From assembly GCA_007693435.1 (NCBI GenBank), contig REDO01000051.1:62001-126000 (forward strand): a DNA stretch of 64,000 nucleotides, in the 5' to 3' direction. The translations under genes and the position numbers were made by a program. The notes under the pieces are model-generated. The model saw only the letters and a program-made list of their open reading frames with translations. It searched no databases and was not told the origin of the DNA. Shown in pieces: positions 38,961-48,175 of the stretch. This DNA comes from Salinarimonadaceae bacterium (GTDB taxonomy: Bacteria; Pseudomonadota; Alphaproteobacteria; Rhizobiales; Beijerinckiaceae). How positions within the stretch are numbered: position 1 is the stretch's first letter; every line of letters starts with the position of its first letter.

Positions 38961-39708
38961 GAAAGCCAGCAAACGCCTTGTGGTGCTCATCGACGCCGAC
39001 AATGCATCGGCGAAGATCGCAGACGGTTTGTTCGACGAGATCGCCAAAATTGGCGAGGCGAGCGTCCGGCGGATCTATGGCGACTTCGCCCACACGCGCA
39101 TGAAGGGATGGACGGATACACTCGCGCGGCACGCCATCGTTCCTCAGCAGCAGTTCCCATATACGACCGGAAAGAACGCCGCAGACATCACGCTCGTTAT
39201 CGACGCGATGGACCTGCTTCATACAGGCCGCTTCGACGCCTTCTGCCTCGTATCATCCGATAGCGATTTCACGCGTCTGGCTTCTCGCATCCGGGAACAT
39301 GGCGTCGATGTCTATGGATTCGGAGAACAGAAGACCCCCGAGAGTTTCAAGCAGGCCTGCAAGCGTTTCATCTACACGGAAAACCTTTTGCCTGTGGAAG
39401 CGGTTGAGCCGACGAGCAATGCGGTCGCAGTGACGACCAGACCGTTGAAAGACCCAAAATCCGCAACAGCGATCCTCAAGAAGGTAATCGCACAGATGGA
39501 AAGCGAGGATGGCTGGGTCAATCTAGGGCCGGTCGGAAGCCAACTCGCCAACCTTGCGCCCGACTTTGACGCACGGACATACGGCTGCCCCAAGCTGAGC
39601 GACCTGGTTCGAAAAACAGGCGCCTTCGATCTGGAGCAGCCGAAAGGCAGCGGATGGCGCATCCGCGTTCGGCAAGCCGCAAAAAAGACGCAGAGCGCAG
39701 TCGCCTGA
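38953..39708 (+). CDS. NYN domain RNase-like protein with OST-HTH/LOTUS domain
   Basis: A 251-residue protein. The NYN (PIN-like) nuclease fold covers about 5-130 with acidic positions Asp 14 (LIDADN), Asp 78 (NAADITLVID) and Asp 103/105 (SSDSDF). A linker rich in Val and Thr leads to an OST-HTH/LOTUS RNA-binding module (about 168-243; ILKKVIAQMESEDGWVNLG). The gene overlaps cca by 8 bp, so its expression is tied to tRNA maturation. Base composition is lower in GC than cca, which may point to acquisition. Substrate unknown; RNA is likely. Confidence 0.85.
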   Translation: MIEKASKRLVVLIDADNASAKIADGLFDEIAKIGEASVRRIYGDFAHTRMKGWTDTLARHAIVPQQQFPYTTGKNAADITLVIDAMDLLHTGRFDAFCLVSSDSDFTRLASRIREHGVDVYGFGEQKTPESFKQACKRFIYTENLLPVEAVEPTSNAVAVTTRPLKDPKSATAILKKVIAQMESEDGWVNLGPVGSQLANLAPDFDARTYGCPKLSDLVRKTGAFDLEQPKGSGWRIRVRQAAKKTQSAVA

Positions 39709-39769
39709 CCAGATTCGCCTTTTTGCGGCCGCAGCGGCATAATCCTCCAGTTCACGGAGGGTCTCCGTC

Positions 39770-40045
39770 ATGACGCGCTTGCCTGCCGATATCGCCCGGC
39801 GCCTTTCCGTTCGCGGAGAGCCGCGAGACTCCGGCGGCGCGGCGATCTCCGAAGCGGCGGCGAGGCCTATCGGCGCCTTCGCCCGCGAAACCTTCCGCCT
39901 GCCGCGCGACAGGGCCCGCGAGACGGCGCGGGAATGGTTCGAGCGCTACCCCAAAGCCGCCTACATGACGCAGGTTGAAAGTTGGCGCGTGCTCGACGAT
40001 GGGCTGATCGAATTCACCATGCGCCGCCTGCCGACCGCCGACTGA
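39770..40045 (+). CDS. small hypothetical protein
   Basis: A 91-residue protein starting MTRLPADIARRLSVRGEPRD. The middle has REWFERYPKAAYMTQVESWR, and the C-terminal strand region ends in IEFTMRRLPTAD. The ATG follows GGAGG by 8 nt. It ends four bases before the stop of hemF on the other strand. I do not recognise the family; the good coding character and spacing support a real gene. Confidence 0.6.
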   Translation: MTRLPADIARRLSVRGEPRDSGGAAISEAAARPIGAFARETFRLPRDRARETAREWFERYPKAAYMTQVESWRVLDDGLIEFTMRRLPTAD

Positions 40046-40049
40046 ACCT

Positions 40050-40949
40050 TCACGGCCAGCGCACTGTCGGGGGCATGGAGGAGAGGATCGAGGCGACGTT
40101 GCCGCCGGTCTTCAGCCCGAAGATCGTGCCGCGATCGTAGAGCAGATTGTACTCCACGTAGCGCCCGCGCCGCACCTGCTGTTCGTAGCGCTGCGCCTCG
40201 GTCCAGGGCTTGCTCATATTGGCGCGCAGGATGGGCGGATAGGCCGCCAGAAACGCCTCGCCGACGTCCCGTGTGAAGGCGAAATCGGCGTCCGGGTCGC
40301 CGGTCCAGTGATAGTCGTAGAAAATGCCCCCGATCCCGCGCGGCTCGTTGCGGTGCTTCAGGAAGAAATAGTCGTCGCACCATTGCTTGTACCGGCCGTA
40401 CTCGACCGCCGGTTCATGCCTTTCGCAAACCGCGCGCATGGCGTCGTGAAAGGCCAAGGCGTCGACGTCGTCCTGTCGCCGCCTCGCGTCGAGCACCGGC
40501 GTCAGATCCGCGCCGCCGCCGAACCACGGCTTCGTCGTGACGACGAAGCGCGTATTCATGTGGACTGTCGGCGCGTTGGGGTTCCAGGGATGCGCGATCA
40601 GCGAGATCCCCGACGCCCAGAAGCGCGGGTCCTTATCGGAGCCGGGGATCTGCCCACGGAATTCGGGCGCGAATTCGCCGTGGACGCTGGAGATATGGAC
40701 GCCGACCTTCTCGAAGACGCGTCCGCGCATCATCGCCATGACGCCGCCGCCGCCTTTCTCGCCGGTATGGTCCGTGCGCTCCCACGGCGTGCGCTCGAAG
40801 CGTCCCGGATTCTGCGCCTCGGGGAAGAACGGGCCGGTCGCCTCGTCCTCGATCGCCTCGAATTCGGCGCAGATGCGGTCGCGCAGGGTCGCGCACCAGC
40901 GCGGCATTTCCGTCTGGAGGCGGGCGACCACGGTTTCGTTCCGGCTCAT
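40050..40949 (-). CDS. hemF: aerobic coproporphyrinogen III oxidase
   Basis: A 299-residue oxygen-dependent enzyme of heme synthesis; decarboxylates coproporphyrinogen III to protoporphyrinogen IX. Conserved regions: [19 protein letters not shown] with active-site-region residues, [39 protein letters not shown], and [20 protein letters not shown]. Length is normal. The gene is divergent from guaA, with about 190 bp between them. Confidence 0.96.
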   Translation of the reverse strand: MSRNETVVARLQTEMPRWCATLRDRICAEFEAIEDEATGPFFPEAQNPGRFERTPWERTDHTGEKGGGGVMAMMRGRVFEKVGVHISSVHGEFAPEFRGQIPGSDKDPRFWASGISLIAHPWNPNAPTVHMNTRFVVTTKPWFGGGADLTPVLDARRRQDDVDALAFHDAMRAVCERHEPAVEYGRYKQWCDDYFFLKHRNEPRGIGGIFYDYHWTGDPDADFAFTRDVGEAFLAAYPPILRANMSKPWTEAQRYEQQVRRGRYVEYNLLYDRGTIFGLKTGGNVASILSSMPPTVRWP

Positions 40950-41140
40950 GATGTCCTCGGTTTCCTCCGACGGGCGTCTCGGCGCCTGACCCTACGGGTA
41001 TAGATGGCGTGAGGGACCAGACAAGGGGGAGGGCGCTTCCGCGCGGGTCCCCGCGCGAAACGGCCGCATGGCGCGCCCTTCGCCATTGCCACCCCCGATC
41101 ATCTGGCGTAGGGCATCCCGGCGATACGGATGGACGGCGC

Positions 41141-42694
41141 ATGACCCAGCACGACAAGATTCTCATCATCGATTTCGGCTCCCAGGTGACGCAGCTGATC
41201 GCGCGTCGCGTGCGGGAGGAGGGCGTCTATTCGGAGATCGCGCCGTTCCAGTCCGCCGCCCAAACGTTTCGCGAGATGAAGCCGAAGGGCGTGATTCTGT
41301 CGGGCGGCCCGGCTTCGGTGACGGAAGCGGTCTCGCCCCGCGCGCCGCAGGAGATTTTCGATGCGGGCGTTCCGATCCTCGGCATCTGCTACGGCCAGCA
41401 GACCACCGCCGCGCAGCTCGGCGGAGTCGTCGAGAGCGGCCACCATCGCGAATTCGGCCGCGCCGAGGTTGAGGTCGTGGCGGAATCCCCGCTATTCGAC
41501 GGTGTTTGGCGCGTTGGCGAGCGCTACCCCGTGTGGATGAGTCACGGCGACCGCGTGACGAAGCTCCCCGAGGGCTTTTCGATCATCGGCACCTCGTCGA
41601 ACGCGCCCTTCGCCGCCGTGGCCGACGAGGCGCGCCGTTTCTACGGCGTACAGTTCCACCCCGAGGTGGTGCACACGCCGCACGGCGCCGGGCTCCTGCG
41701 CAACTTCGTGCGCAACATCGCCGGCTGCTCCGGCGACTGGACCATGAAGGCGTTCCGCGAGGAGGCCGTCGCACGCATCCGCGCCCAGGTCGGGAAGGGG
41801 CGCGTGATCTGCGGGCTTTCGGGCGGCGTCGATTCAGCCGTGGCCGCCGTGCTCATCCATGAAGCGATCGGCGAGCAGCTCACCTGCGTCTTCGTCGATC
41901 ACGGTCTGATGCGCGCGGGCGAGGCCGAGGAGGTCGTCAGCCTCTTCAGACACGCTTACAACATCCCGCTCGTACATGTTCAGGCGCAAGAGCTTTTCCT
42001 CGGCGCGCTTGAAGGCGTCTCCGACCCCGAGGTCAAGCGCAAGACCATCGGCAGGCTCTTCATCGACGTCTTCGACGCCGAGGCGAAAAAGGTCGGCGGC
42101 GCTGATTTCCTCGCGCAGGGCACGCTCTACCCCGACGTGATCGAGAGCGTCTCCTTCACCGGCGGCCCCTCTGTCACCATCAAGAGCCACCACAATGTCG
42201 GCGGCCTGCCCGAGCGCATGAACATGAAGCTCGTCGAGCCGCTGCGCGAATTGTTCAAGGACGAGGTGCGCGCTCTTGGCCGCGAGCTCGGCCTGCCCGA
42301 CGCCTTCGTCGGCCGCCATCCCTTCCCCGGCCCCGGCCTCGCCATTCGCTGCCCCGGCGAGATCACCCGCGAGAAGCTGGAGATCCTGCGCAAGGCCGAT
42401 CTGATCTATCTCGAGGAAATCCGCCGCGCCGGCCTCTACGACGACATCTGGCAGGCCTTCGCCGTGCTCCTGCCGGTGCGCACCGTCGGCGTGATGGGCG
42501 ACGCGCGCACCTACGAGTTCGTCTGCGGTCTGCGCGCCGTGACTTCCGTCGACGGCATGACGGCGGATTTTTACCCCTTCGACATGGCCTTCATCGGCCG
42601 TGTCGCGACCCGCATCATCAATGAGGTCCGCGGCGTCAACCGCGTGGTCTACGACATCACGAGCAAGCCGCCGGGGACGATTGAGTGGGAGTGA
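41141..42694 (+). CDS. guaA: GMP synthase (glutamine-hydrolysing)
   Basis: A 517-residue enzyme that converts XMP to GMP. The class I glutaminase domain has Cys 83 (LGICYGQQ), and the His 173 and Glu 175 of the triad in [13 protein letters not shown]. The ATP-pyrophosphatase P-loop is SGGVDSAVA near 227, and the C-terminal dimerisation domain ends in KPPGTIEWE, typical of GuaA. ATG 41141 is the family start; the open frame upstream has no homology. A bidirectional hairpin follows. Confidence 0.96.
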   Translation: MTQHDKILIIDFGSQVTQLIARRVREEGVYSEIAPFQSAAQTFREMKPKGVILSGGPASVTEAVSPRAPQEIFDAGVPILGICYGQQTTAAQLGGVVESGHHREFGRAEVEVVAESPLFDGVWRVGERYPVWMSHGDRVTKLPEGFSIIGTSSNAPFAAVADEARRFYGVQFHPEVVHTPHGAGLLRNFVRNIAGCSGDWTMKAFREEAVARIRAQVGKGRVICGLSGGVDSAVAAVLIHEAIGEQLTCVFVDHGLMRAGEAEEVVSLFRHAYNIPLVHVQAQELFLGALEGVSDPEVKRKTIGRLFIDVFDAEAKKVGGADFLAQGTLYPDVIESVSFTGGPSVTIKSHHNVGGLPERMNMKLVEPLRELFKDEVRALGRELGLPDAFVGRHPFPGPGLAIRCPGEITREKLEILRKADLIYLEEIRRAGLYDDIWQAFAVLLPVRTVGVMGDARTYEFVCGLRAVTSVDGMTADFYPFDMAFIGRVATRIINEVRGVNRVVYDITSKPPGTIEWE

Positions 42695-42714
42695 GCGCGG
42701 CGGGATTGTCTGAA

Positions 42715-42730
42715 GGCGCCATCAGGCGCC
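42715..42730. terminator. bidirectional hairpin between guaA and the MFS gene
   Basis: GGCGCC (42715-42720), loop ATCA, GGCGCC (42725-42730), flanked by TGAA and TTCA for partial extension. It lies between two convergent genes and reads the same on both strands. No long T-run. Confidence 0.45.
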
Positions 42731-42742
42731 GGCAGTTCAATT

Positions 42743-43951
42743 CTACGCCCCGCGATGCGCGATCCTGAATCGCGCCATCGTCAGCGCGCCGGTCGCGACG
42801 ACGCACCACGCCGCCATCCACCACATCTGATCGGGCAGCGAGAATCCGCGGTCGATCAAGGCGCCCGTCAGGCCGGGGCCCACGGCCGTCGACAGCACCA
42901 TCGCCGACACGACCAGCGAACGCACGGCGCCGAGATGGCCGACGCCGTAGATCTCGGGCCAGAGCGCGCCGATCATGGTCGAAGTCAGCCCGTAGCTGAC
43001 GCCGAACAGGAACATGAACAGATAGATGCCCCAGATGGCTTCGATCGCGGCCGCCGCCACGCTGGCGACGAGGATCGGCGCGAGCAGGAACGGCAGCAAC
43101 CGGACCGCTCCGAAGCGGTCGATCAAATGACCGCAAACGAGAGCGAAAGCGACCGTCGTCGCCGCCATCACGGGAAAGGCGGCCGCGAAAGCCAGCTGGT
43201 CATAGCCCCTGATGGCGACCAGATGGCCCTGATGGAAGAAGATAGTCGTGCCGATGAAGGGCGGAGCGAGGACGCCGGCGAGAAGCAGGTAGAAAACCGG
43301 ATCCCGAACGACCTCGCTGCGGGTCCAGTCCCGAACCCGGATTCGCTCGTCCATTGCGATATCCGCACGCTGGGGCGCGCGAGGTTTCGCCAGCAATTTG
43401 ACAATGATCGGCATTCCCACGAGCGCGATGAAAATCGCCGCCGCGACCCATGCGCCCTGCCATCCCAGCACGGCGCTGACGAGGACGAAGGTCACCGGCA
43501 AAATCGCCTCCCCCGCCTGATGCCCCGGCAGGATGAGCGAAATGGCGCGCCCCCGGTTGGCTGCGAAGGATCGAGCCGTCTCCGTCTGCGCGATATGGGT
43601 CATCATGCCCTGGCCGAACAACCGCAGCAGATAGATCGCCAGGGCCAGCATGATCACGTTGGGGGACCATGCCGCCAGAAGGCAGGCGCCGGCCAGTCCG
43701 GGCATCACGAATGCGGCGACCTTGCCCCCGCGCATGAAATCGAGCACACGGCCGAGCCACGGGAGCGTGAGCGCGCTGCCGATCGTCGCCAGCATGTAAA
43801 GCAGCCCGAACTCGCCGCCGGTCAGGCCCAGCCGCGCCTGAAACTCCAGCCCTGACAGACCGATAAAAAAGGTCTGTCCGAAGGACGAGAACATCGACAG
43901 AAGGAAGCCGGCCGCCAGCCAGCGACTGTTTCGGCGGATGAAATCAAGCAT
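42743..43951 (-). CDS. MFS transporter
   Basis: A 402-residue inner-membrane protein with twelve hydrophobic segments. The N-terminus MLDFIRRNSRWLAAGFLLSM leads into helix 1; the loop between helices 2 and 3 carries LGRVLDFMRGGKVAAF, and helix 4 has the G-x-x-x-A-x-x-x-R-x-x-x-G-like pattern. The C-terminal half contains GVSYGLTSTMIGALWPEI, as in OFA/monocarboxylate-type MFS proteins. Substrate unknown; anion or carboxylate transport is a possibility. It converges on guaA. Confidence 0.85.
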   Translation of the reverse strand: MLDFIRRNSRWLAAGFLLSMFSSFGQTFFIGLSGLEFQARLGLTGGEFGLLYMLATIGSALTLPWLGRVLDFMRGGKVAAFVMPGLAGACLLAAWSPNVIMLALAIYLLRLFGQGMMTHIAQTETARSFAANRGRAISLILPGHQAGEAILPVTFVLVSAVLGWQGAWVAAAIFIALVGMPIIVKLLAKPRAPQRADIAMDERIRVRDWTRSEVVRDPVFYLLLAGVLAPPFIGTTIFFHQGHLVAIRGYDQLAFAAAFPVMAATTVAFALVCGHLIDRFGAVRLLPFLLAPILVASVAAAAIEAIWGIYLFMFLFGVSYGLTSTMIGALWPEIYGVGHLGAVRSLVVSAMVLSTAVGPGLTGALIDRGFSLPDQMWWMAAWCVVATGALTMARFRIAHRGA

Positions 43952-44028
43952 CGAGCCGTATTATGCGAGGTGAACTTCGAGGGACACACGAAACTTCCTC
44001 GCCGGCGTCTGAAGGCGCAAGGCCTCGA

Positions 44029-44784
<756 letters not shown>

Positions 44785-44949
44785 TTACCCATTGACCGAG
44801 ATCATTGCCGGCGATCCGCGCGCGCTTCATCACTGCACCACGCATCCTTTCGACCGGATCAAGCCACTTGGGATCACGTCGTTCGGCGAGGGATGGCGTC
44901 CCGCCAACCATCCGCCGCATGCGCGGCCCAGCTACCTAAGGAGATGCAG

Positions 44950-47343
44950 ATGTCTGCGCGAAACCGCGAAGTGATCTGGTTCGAGGAGCTCGGGCGCGCC
45001 GACGTCGCGCTGGTCGGAGGCAAGAACGCCTCGCTCGGGGAAATGGTGCGTCATCTCGGTGAGCGGGGGGTCGCCGTTCCGCCGGGTTTCGCGACAGCCT
45101 CGCAGGCCTTCTGGCGATTCATCGACGCCAACCGCATCAGGGACGTCATCGCCGCCACGCTGGACGATCTGGGGGCAAACCGGATAGCACTGCCCGAGGC
45201 CGGGAAAACAATCCGCAGCGCCATCCTCCGCGGCGAATGGCCGGATGAGACGGCGGCCGCGATCAGCGCCGCCTATCGGGACCTTTGCCAGCGCGCCGGC
45301 AAACCGGACGCCGCCGTCGCCGTTCGCTCCAGCGCGACCGCCGAGGATCTTCCGGACGCCAGCTTCGCCGGCCAGCAGGAGACCTTTCTCAACATTCGCG
45401 GCGAGGCCGCGCTGCTCGACGCCTGCCGCCGCTGTTTCGCTTCGCTCTTCACCGATCGCGCCATCAGCTACCGGCAGGCCAAGGGCTTCGACCATCTCAA
45501 GGTCGCGCTGTCCGTCGGCGTCCAGATCATGGTGCGCTCGGACGTCGGCGGCTCGGGCGTGATGTTCACGATCGACACCGAGACGGGCTTCGACAAGATC
45601 GTGGTGATCGACGCCGCCTGGGGGCTGGGCGAGACCGTCGTGCAGGGCACGGTCGATCCCGACGAATACCTCGTCTTCAAGCCGCTGCTGTCGGATCGCT
45701 CCCTGGCCCCGATCGTCGAGAAGCGTTTGGGAGGGAAAGAGCAGAAGATGATCTATGCGCGCGAGGGCGACCGTCCGACGCGCGTCACGCCCACCTCGAA
45801 GGCCGAGCGCGCCGCCTATGTCCTCAGCGACGAAGACATCCTGACGCTCGCCCGCTGGGGCTGCGTGATCGAGGAGCATTACGGCTGTCCGATGGACATC
45901 GAATGGGCCAAGGACGGCGAGAACGGCGCGTTGTTCGTCGTTCAGGCGCGGCCCGAGACGGTGCAGTCGCGCCGCGAGGCCGGCGAATTCAGATCCTACA
46001 AGATCAAGTCGAAGGGCCGACGGCTCGTCACGGGGCTCAGCATCGGCGAGGCGATCGTGACGGGGCCGGTGTGCCTCATCGAAAGCGCCCGGGACATCGA
46101 CCGCTTCGTCGACGGAGCGGTTCTGGTGACGCAGAACACCGATCCCGACTGGGTGCCGATCATGAAGCGGGCGGCGGCGATCGTGACGGATCGCGGCGGG
46201 CGGACCTCGCATGCGGCCATCGTCAGCCGCGAACTCGGCCTGCCGGCGATCGTCGGAACCGGCGACGCGACGCAGATCCTGTCAGACGGTCAGGAGATCA
46301 CGGTTTCCTGCGCCGAGGGCGATCAGGGCTTCGTCTACGAGGGTTTCGCGGAATACGAGGTCGAGACGCTGGATTTCGCCAATCTGCCAACGACGCGCAC
46401 CCGGATCATGCTCAATCTCGGCAATCCGGCGGCGGCGTTCCGCTGGTGGCGCATCGCCGCCGACGGCGTCGGGCTCGCGCGCATGGAGTTCGTCGTCTCA
46501 AACCACATCAAGGTCCATCCGATGGCGCTCGCGCATTTCGACCGGCTGGAGGACCAAGCGGCCAAAGAGGCCATCGCCGAGCTCACGCGCGGCTATGCGG
46601 ACAAGACAGAGTATTTCGTCGATCGGCTGGCGAGGGGGCTTTCGCGCATCGCGGCGGCCCAGCACCCGAAGCCCGTCATCATCCGCATGAGCGACTTCAA
46701 GACCAACGAATACGCCAATCTCATCGGCGGCGCCGCCTTCGAGCCGAAGGAGGAGAACCCTATGATCGGGTTTCGCGGCGCCTCGCGCTATTACTCGCCG
46801 CGCTATCGCGACGGCTTCGCGCTCGAATGCCGCGCCATCCGCCGCCTGCGCGAGGAGATGGGCTTTCGCAACGTCGTCGTGATGATCCCGTTCTGCCGCT
46901 CGATCAAGGAGGCGGACCGCGTCCTCGAGGTCATGGCCGAGAACGGCTTGCGGCGCGGCGAGAACGGCCTCGAAATCTACGTGATGTGCGAGATACCCTC
47001 GAACGTGATCCTCGCGGGCGCCTTCGCCGAACGCTTCGACGGCTTCTCCATCGGCAGCAACGACCTGACCCAGCTCACGCTTGGCGTCGACCGCGATTCG
47101 GAAGAGCTTGCGGAGCTGTTCGACGAGCAGGACGAGGCGGTGAAGTGGATGATCGGAAACGTCATCCGCGAGGCCCACGCCGCCGGCGCCAAGATCGGGC
47201 TTTGCGGACAGGCGCCGAGCGACCATCCGGATTTCGCCGAATTCCTCGTCGCCTGCGGCATCGACTCGATCTCCGTGAGCCCCGACAGCTTCATCGCGGT
47301 CAAGCGCAAGGTGGCCGAAGCGGAAGCGGGCGGCGCGCCTTGA
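44950..47343 (+). CDS. ppsA: phosphoenolpyruvate synthase
   Basis: A 797-residue enzyme that makes PEP from pyruvate and ATP for gluconeogenesis. N-terminal ATP-binding domain: GGKNASLGEMVRHLGERGV, RSSATAEDLPDASFAGQQET. The swivelling phosphohistidine is His 421 (TDRGGRTSHAAIV), and the C-terminal barrel ends in LCGQAPSD with Cys 752. I chose ATG 44950, 6 nt after AAGGAG (44938-44943); the long open frame upstream lacks homology. Length is that of PPS, not PPDK. The SDR gene follows 67 bp later. Confidence 0.95.
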   Translation: MSARNREVIWFEELGRADVALVGGKNASLGEMVRHLGERGVAVPPGFATASQAFWRFIDANRIRDVIAATLDDLGANRIALPEAGKTIRSAILRGEWPDETAAAISAAYRDLCQRAGKPDAAVAVRSSATAEDLPDASFAGQQETFLNIRGEAALLDACRRCFASLFTDRAISYRQAKGFDHLKVALSVGVQIMVRSDVGGSGVMFTIDTETGFDKIVVIDAAWGLGETVVQGTVDPDEYLVFKPLLSDRSLAPIVEKRLGGKEQKMIYAREGDRPTRVTPTSKAERAAYVLSDEDILTLARWGCVIEEHYGCPMDIEWAKDGENGALFVVQARPETVQSRREAGEFRSYKIKSKGRRLVTGLSIGEAIVTGPVCLIESARDIDRFVDGAVLVTQNTDPDWVPIMKRAAAIVTDRGGRTSHAAIVSRELGLPAIVGTGDATQILSDGQEITVSCAEGDQGFVYEGFAEYEVETLDFANLPTTRTRIMLNLGNPAAAFRWWRIAADGVGLARMEFVVSNHIKVHPMALAHFDRLEDQAAKEAIAELTRGYADKTEYFVDRLARGLSRIAAAQHPKPVIIRMSDFKTNEYANLIGGAAFEPKEENPMIGFRGASRYYSPRYRDGFALECRAIRRLREEMGFRNVVVMIPFCRSIKEADRVLEVMAENGLRRGENGLEIYVMCEIPSNVILAGAFAERFDGFSIGSNDLTQLTLGVDRDSEELAELFDEQDEAVKWMIGNVIREAHAAGAKIGLCGQAPSDHPDFAEFLVACGIDSISVSPDSFIAVKRKVAEAEAGGAP

Positions 47344-47410
47344 CGCGCGTCAAGGCGGGGGCGTCGGAAACCTGTCATGACGATCCGGGGCCAACGGCAC
47401 AGGATATTCG

Positions 47411-48166
47411 ATGGACAGGGATTTCGACGGCAAGACGGCGATCGTCACGGGCGCGGCCTCGGGCATCGGCGCCGCGATCGCGCGGGAACTCGCGGAGCGC
47501 GGCGCGCTGGTGATCGTCTCCGATCTCTCGCAGGAACAATCCGACGCGGTTTGCGCGCAGATCGCCGGGAAGGGCGGGCGGGCGCACGCCTTCGTCGCGG
47601 ACGTCTCCGACGCCTCCGCGATGGAGCGGCTCGTCGCCTTCGCGGTTGAAAAGGGCGGGGCGCTGCAGCTCGCCGTCAACAACGCCGGCATCGGGGGCGC
47701 GAGCGACAAGACGGGCGACTATCCGCTCGACGGCTGGCGCAAGATCATCGACGTCAATCTCAACGGCGTGTTCTACGGGATGCGCCACCAGATCCCGGCG
47801 ATGCTTGAGGCCGGCGGCGGCGCCATCGTCAACATGGCTTCGATCCTCGGCTCCGTCGGCTTCATGAACGCCAGCGCCTATGTGGCGGCCAAGCACGGCG
47901 TTCTCGGTCTCACAAAGACCGCCGCGATGGAATATTCGGCGCAGGGAATCCGTGTGAATTCTGTCGGTCCGGCCTTCATCGACACGCCGCTCCTCACGGC
48001 CAATCTCGATGACGAGACGCTCGGCCAGCTCGCGGGCCTGCATCCGATCGGGCGCATCGGGAAACCCGAGGAGGTGTCAGCGCTGACTTGCTTCCTGCTT
48101 TCCGATCGTGCCAGCTTCATCACCGGCAGCTATCACCTCGTCGATGGCGGCTACACCGCACAATAA
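47411..48166 (+). CDS. SDR family oxidoreductase
   Basis: A 251-residue classical SDR: VTGAASGIGAAIAREL at the N-terminus, NNAGIGGASDKTG, Ser in VNMASILGSVGFM, AYVAAKHGVLGLTK with the catalytic Tyr-x-x-x-Lys, and a final GSYHLVDGGYTAQ. It groups with glucose/3-hydroxybutyrate-type dehydrogenases. It lies 9 bp before the P-type ATPase, on the same strand. Substrate unknown. Confidence 0.88.
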   Translation: MDRDFDGKTAIVTGAASGIGAAIARELAERGALVIVSDLSQEQSDAVCAQIAGKGGRAHAFVADVSDASAMERLVAFAVEKGGALQLAVNNAGIGGASDKTGDYPLDGWRKIIDVNLNGVFYGMRHQIPAMLEAGGGAIVNMASILGSVGFMNASAYVAAKHGVLGLTKTAAMEYSAQGIRVNSVGPAFIDTPLLTANLDDETLGQLAGLHPIGRIGKPEEVSALTCFLLSDRASFITGSYHLVDGGYTAQ

Positions 48167-48175
48167 CGGACCACG

